In this document: positions 61,801 to 64,000 of the stretch, in pieces
Layout: each line of letters starts with the position of its first letter
Numbering within the stretch: position 1 is the stretch's first letter
NCBI RefSeq assembly: GCF_900188125.1
Contig: NZ_FZOW01000003.1
Span: 310,001-374,000 of the forward strand
Direction of reading: 5' to 3'
DNA: 64,000 nt
Origin: Rhodococcoides kyotonense
GTDB lineage: Bacteria > Actinomycetota > Actinomycetes > Mycobacteriales > Mycobacteriaceae
Made by a program: the position numbers and the translations under genes
The notes under the pieces: model-generated
The model's database searches: none
What the model saw: the letters and a program-made list of their open reading frames with translations, nothing else
Told to the model about the DNA's origin: nothing

Positions 61801-63061
61801 CGCGCTGCGATTCCTTGACGTTGTCGTTCGCCTCTGCGAGACGGTCTTTCGCGTCGACGACCTGGTCGGAACCCTCGACGCCCTTGACGTTCGCCTCGTA
61901 CGTTTCCTCGGCGAGATCCTTGTTCCGCGCCTGGACTTCGAGGAGTCGCTGCTCGGCCTCCTCGACGCGCAGTACTGCGCGGGCGCGTTCGTCAGGGTTG
62001 TCGAACTTGCCCGTCGCGAGATCGCGTTGCGCTTCCCGGATGGAGAGGATCGCGTCCTTCTCCGACAGTGCGGCGCCGCGGAGTTCGAGGTTCAGATCCT
62101 CGAGCTGATTCAGCGCATCCTTACGGGCGCGGGTGAGATCATCCTCGGCATCCTTGGCGTCCTTCTTCGCCCGGACGACCGCCTTCTCCGCCTGCTCGAC
62201 ACCACGGGCTGCGGACTCGATCGCTTTCGCTTGAGCCTTGGCGTCCTGGCCGGCGGATGCTGATTGGTCTGAGAACGCCGAGAACGCGTCCCCGATACCG
62301 TTGAGGCCGACGACTGCCGTTCCGGCTCCTGCGAGCGCGGCAGGCCCCAATGCGGCGAGGCCTCCGGCGAGTGCACCGACAGCACCCAACGCGGTACCCG
62401 CAGCGCCAGCGATTGCCATGACAAGCGTCGCGATGCCGCCGATCTTCAGGGTTCTGAATACCGGGCTGCGCCGGCCGCCCATACCCCCACCGCCGCCGCC
62501 CAGACCGCCGCCACCGCCGGACTGATTCATCCGGACGTTCATCGTGCGATCCCGCGTCAGCTCGTTGATGCGCGCGATGAACGCGGCCTCGTTGCGAACA
62601 TCCAAACCGATCGGCATCTGAATGTTCGCCAGCGACAACATCGCCCGCAGTTCAGTGGCGAACCGCCGCACCTCGGCATTGGTGACGTACAGGCCAACCT
62701 TGACCTTGCCGTCGGGGAGTTGCCGTAGCTGTCCACGCAGACGTGCCATGTCGACGACAGGGTTCACGTGAACAACAGGACGGTTGTCGCGCAGTTTCAC
62801 ACTGATGTCGCGAACGAACCTGCGAATCTCCGCCTGACTCACATCGAGATTGACCCGAGCAGTCAGCCCTTCGATCATCCGAATATCACGCCGCAACTGG
62901 GAGACGTCGACGTTCGGTGTGAACTTGATGCGGTTCAGCTCACGCTGCGCAGCCCGAGATGCTTTCAGCGCCGCCGCACGAACCTTGGTGGCGAGTTCCT
63001 CGTCGAGGTTGCCCCAGTTCAGTTCGGCATCGACATGGGCGGTCGCGAAGGGCTGTGTCAC
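58835..63061 (-). CDS. Tape measure protein with internal NlpC/P60-like domain
   Basis: 1,408 residues from a GTG at 63,061 with AGGAGG 8 nt upstream; an earlier TTG is rejected. The N-terminus is helical (EELATKVRAAALKASRAAQRELNRIK). A hydrophobic Gly/Ala segment lies near 220-270, then long coiled coils and repeated hydrophobic blocks such as LAPIMP-type VMPVLAQLFNALAQALMPLIPPL. Near 1,085-1,180 an NlpC/P60-like fold is visible: APYVWGGIQWGDCSGAM with C1104 and GGHTAGTLPDG with H1162. Such a domain could cut peptidoglycan during DNA entry. The length predicts a tail of roughly 200 nm. Confidence 0.88.
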   Translation of the reverse strand: MTQPFATAHVDAELNWGNLDEELATKVRAAALKASRAAQRELNRIKFTPNVDVSQLRRDIRMIEGLTARVNLDVSQAEIRRFVRDISVKLRDNRPVVHVNPVVDMARLRGQLRQLPDGKVKVGLYVTNAEVRRFATELRAMLSLANIQMPIGLDVRNEAAFIARINELTRDRTMNVRMNQSGGGGGLGGGGGGMGGRRSPVFRTLKIGGIATLVMAIAGAAGTALGAVGALAGGLAALGPAALAGAGTAVVGLNGIGDAFSAFSDQSASAGQDAKAQAKAIESAARGVEQAEKAVVRAKKDAKDAEDDLTRARKDALNQLEDLNLELRGAALSEKDAILSIREAQRDLATGKFDNPDERARAVLRVEEAEQRLLEVQARNKDLAEETYEANVKGVEGSDQVVDAKDRLAEANDNVKESQRDLIDAMNELAEAQSPAAGGVDKVAEALAKLSPNARDFVLAMRDLGPMWKDLRLATQDAMFADLDTVFTNLAQATLPTLKTGMVEVADAMNRGAQSFATFWSSAEAQEGLRAAFSGTATLIDSLQPGLEQLSTGFLDMARAAEPVMDKVGQGLGDLLGGIGQAFTDAFESGALTQLISTFGDIMSGLGGGLNSLLDGLIEMGNIVGPYIGPLFQAFGDAIKDMAPSLGVLGAAFTSSFTAMLPTLAEFISELADGLAPVMPVLAQLFNALAQALMPLIPPLSDIMVVVGTALADAITALAPAMGPLGESFASLITAIAPMLPMIAEVVSVMIQALAPALTKIFDALGPVIEQWLDGMKPVLEQLAPILADVAMQLGEAIADALIQLMPLLPTLIDSFSRIVLAIAPFIPQLVEIWADHLPMMIELFTWLVREVLPKVVTIFEFLAQNILPIVIDAIRWFADQFAAKITSVRNAFSDVKEFFRTTVDAIGGFFGGLADTVGSVWDAILNKIKDVVGNIGNIIKGAGDLLGKVPGMSDRARTISGVGQGLIDWANMTTTGGTGGTLKQATQISALQKQAIPRGYANGGLFHGKGGPTDDANLIRISDQEHLAYVTKAQAVSGTTLPLLDAINNGWVPSAEFLSAMVGAVPGFAGGGLVSAEQVSQFPRIAGLEGAPYVWGGIQWGDCSGAMSAIARYAAGLDPFGGRFATGTMGAELASMGAQPGLGPAGSLNFGWYNGGPYGGHTAGTLPDGTNVEMGGGRGDGQVGGPAAGADDPSFTDHAHFPPEFFVGGDRLPGQPAFSYQSPADAMAGGGYYTGGGGGGAGMVTGGGGVNLTGPSSAYYDPAMVQNATTGYSLPNTGGDLYGGYDPYSIGTGSWAERIDAANRWAADQNFGTQAEKWGYEAAGSIIGDLLSPLGLGGLAQDQVSNAYEEMMKQRAEFNSYNGGYGDNKLADTMIFQNHDERKATDEMERMLNNRTTPATVTTRNGG

Positions 63062-63097
63062 TGCCGCGGCCTCCTCGGGAACACCCAAACGTGGGGT

Positions 63098-63115
63098 GCC
63101 CGGCCCGAGGCCAGC
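63098..63115. repeat. 18-nt intergenic repeat, copy 2
   Basis: GCCCGGCCCGAGGCCAGC, identical to 53,818-53,835, lies 37 nt upstream of the tape-measure start. Both copies sit at nearly the same distance before a gene with a strong ribosome site. Confidence 0.6.
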
Positions 63116-63173
63116 GGCGGAACTCGTCTATCTGATGATCAGCGTATCGGCTCGACGGCGATACAACTGCCAA

Positions 63174-63743
63174 CTACCCGCCCTGCGCCTGCGCAGACAA
63201 CGCCGCGAGAGCATTCCAATCGGCGTGAGCAGCCTCGACGTCCTTCACAACCTTCACGTTCCGGACCTGCACAGCGGCAGGCGGCGTCGACAGTTCAGCA
63301 ACGAACTGCTCCCGCGCCCGCTTGTCCTCACGAACCCAATCCATCAGGATCCGGTACACGATGTTCGTCGCCCGATCCGGCGGCAGCACCATCAGATCGA
63401 TACCTCGGCCGGACAATTCACCGTCGATGTCCATCCACGAGTTGAGGCCGCGCCGCCAGATCACCTGCGCCTGCCAACGCGGCCGCGCGAAATACGCGTC
63501 GGCGATACCGTCAGCGATCCGGTCGAGCATGTCGTCGGTGATCTTGCTGTCGGGGTCGACGATCCTGCCCGCCAACCAGTCCGCGTCCACAGAATCCCCG
63601 CAGGTGCCCATCAACATCGGTACCGGACTCGACGCCAACAACAGGCCCACGAGGACGCGGAGTTCCGGCTGGGGCGCGAGTACGACTGCCCGGCCGTCGA
63701 GCGACCACGCGTCGATCTGCCGACGCCACGCACCAGCCGGCAC
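63174..63743 (-). CDS. Tail-assembly-chaperone-like protein
   Basis: 189 residues from a GTG. It reads as a mixed helical protein (GRAVVLAPQPELRVLVGLLLASSPVPMLMGTCGDSVDADWLAGRI...) with RPRWQAQVIWRRGLNSWMDIDGEL. Its place just upstream of the tape measure is where tail-assembly chaperones sit, often made in two forms by frameshifting. I see no slippery site with confidence. The 112 bp to the tape measure hold the 18-nt repeat. Confidence 0.6.
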   Translation of the reverse strand: MPAGAWRRQIDAWSLDGRAVVLAPQPELRVLVGLLLASSPVPMLMGTCGDSVDADWLAGRIVDPDSKITDDMLDRIADGIADAYFARPRWQAQVIWRRGLNSWMDIDGELSGRGIDLMVLPPDRATNIVYRILMDWVREDKRAREQFVAELSTPPAAVQVRNVKVVKDVEAAHADWNALAALSAQAQGG

Positions 63744-63746
63744 CGC

Positions 63747-64000
63747 CTAGTCGAGCTCGGCGAGCGTACGAACGATCGACGTGAAGAGGTGGTCCTTGAT
63801 CTGCTGATTCTCCGGAAGCTGGTCGTACGGAACGCAGCACGGGTGCGTCTTCTTCTCCGGATCCTTGACCTCGCCGTAGACCCAGCCGTCCTTCGCCTTG
63901 TGATCGAGCCAGCCCTGGTGAGACTCCTCAGGTGTCCGGCCATTCAGTGCACCCTCGACACCGTCGATAGCAGAATCCTTCTGCCACTGCGGCGCATCGT
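63747..64000 (-). CDS. RyR-domain protein, N-terminus cut by window edge
   Basis: 84 visible codons before the TAG at 63,747-63,749. DSAIDGVEGALNGRTPEESH, then GWLDHKAKDGWVYGEVKDPEKK and THPCCVPYDQLPENQQIKDH followed by LFTSIVRTL match the ryanodine-receptor (RyR) domain, known in some bacterial and phage proteins. It lies 3 nt before the next gene's GTG. The role in phage is not known; ligand or nucleotide binding has been suggested for bacterial RyR domains. Confidence 0.78.
   Translation of the reverse strand, partial: DAPQWQKDSAIDGVEGALNGRTPEESHQGWLDHKAKDGWVYGEVKDPEKKTHPCCVPYDQLPENQQIKDHLFTSIVRTLAELD

Larger units (their letters stand above)
40340..64000. mobile_element. Siphovirus-type prophage (left part; right end outside the window)
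   Basis: It starts at a tRNA 3' fragment followed by a tyrosine integrase. It contains replication (DnaB, RepO-like), recombination (RecT, Cas4-like nuclease), lysis (holin-like, endolysin, papain-like protease, lysin-B-like) and long-tail genes (tape measure, distal tail, minor tail, tail-assembly-like). All but the leftmost five genes face left. No capsid, portal or terminase is visible, so 15 kb or more should lie to the right. A functional element is plausible; the interrupted gene at 42,788-43,063 and the split endolysin are the only odd points. Confidence 0.92.

Noticed and set aside
60989-62263. Long rightward open frames opposite the tape-measure gene
   Set aside because: They are antisense to a clearly conserved coiled-coil protein with a strong start and have Arg-rich, low-complexity products.

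Overview
The window reads as chromosome of a GC-rich, mycolic-acid actinobacterium, most likely Rhodococcus or a close relative (inference). The support is an antigen-85-type mycolyltransferase, a DosR/DosS-like dormancy pair, an F420-type luciferase-like oxidoreductase and dense GC-rich coding with many GTG starts. Positions 1 to about 40,340 are host chromosome. From a tRNA 3' fragment at 40,340-40,369 to beyond the right edge lies a siphovirus-type prophage.

Host part. 1-2,045: an operon-like set of two short-chain dehydrogenases and a nitrilase-family hydrolase cut by the window edge. 2,232-6,854: a four-gene 2-oxoacid dehydrogenase operon (E1 alpha, E1 beta, E2, E3) with 4-nt overlaps, of branched-chain (Bkd) type. 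7,111-9,002: an unusual cassette of a helical protein, a nitrilase-fold protein and a winged-helix-like protein. 9,100-14,797: mycolyltransferase, LLM oxidoreductase, and an acyl-CoA dehydrogenase / phosphotransferase / SDR operon behind a perfect palindromic operator, then a Nudix protein. 15,840-19,117: a coupled ATP-grasp ligase and a large protein carrying a papain-like Cys-His-Asn arrangement. 20,548-25,739: a DosR-regulon-like locus (two-domain USP, Acg-type nitroreductase, DevR-like regulator, heme-GAF DevS-like kinase, SPW membrane protein) with DosR-box-like sites. 25,708-29,701: a LysR regulator divergent from a citrate-type transporter and AtuA-family genes. 30,283-40,029: EamA transporter with CGNR regulator, PAS-GGDEF protein, ketosynthase, adenylate cyclase-like protein, long-form GAPDH and two convergent IspD-like genes. 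A long dispersed palindrome occurs twice, both times at gene 3' ends.

Prophage part. Tyrosine integrase, a small Xre regulator and three small membrane/lipoprotein genes face right. Everything else faces left. Starting at the right edge, the late genes run: RyR-domain protein, tail-assembly-like protein, tape measure with an NlpC/P60-like domain, distal tail and minor tail proteins, then a lysis block with an M23 plus amidase endolysin split between two genes, a papain-like protease and a holin-like protein. After a terminator come the early genes: RecT, a lysin-B-like hydrolase, a string of tiny genes joined by ATGA/GTGA overlaps, a Cas4-like nuclease, a RepO-like protein, DnaB helicase, a zinc-ribbon peptide and a serine-recombinase-like protein that lacks the catalytic domain. 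The late and early blocks together look like a complete tail, lysis, recombination and replication programme. Head and packaging genes and the other attachment site would lie to the right of the window.

The strongest leads are the split endolysin, the 7.1-9.0 kb nitrilase cassette, the ATP-grasp/papain-like pair and the catalytic-domain-less recombinase. All functions are assigned by reading motifs by eye; no search was run.
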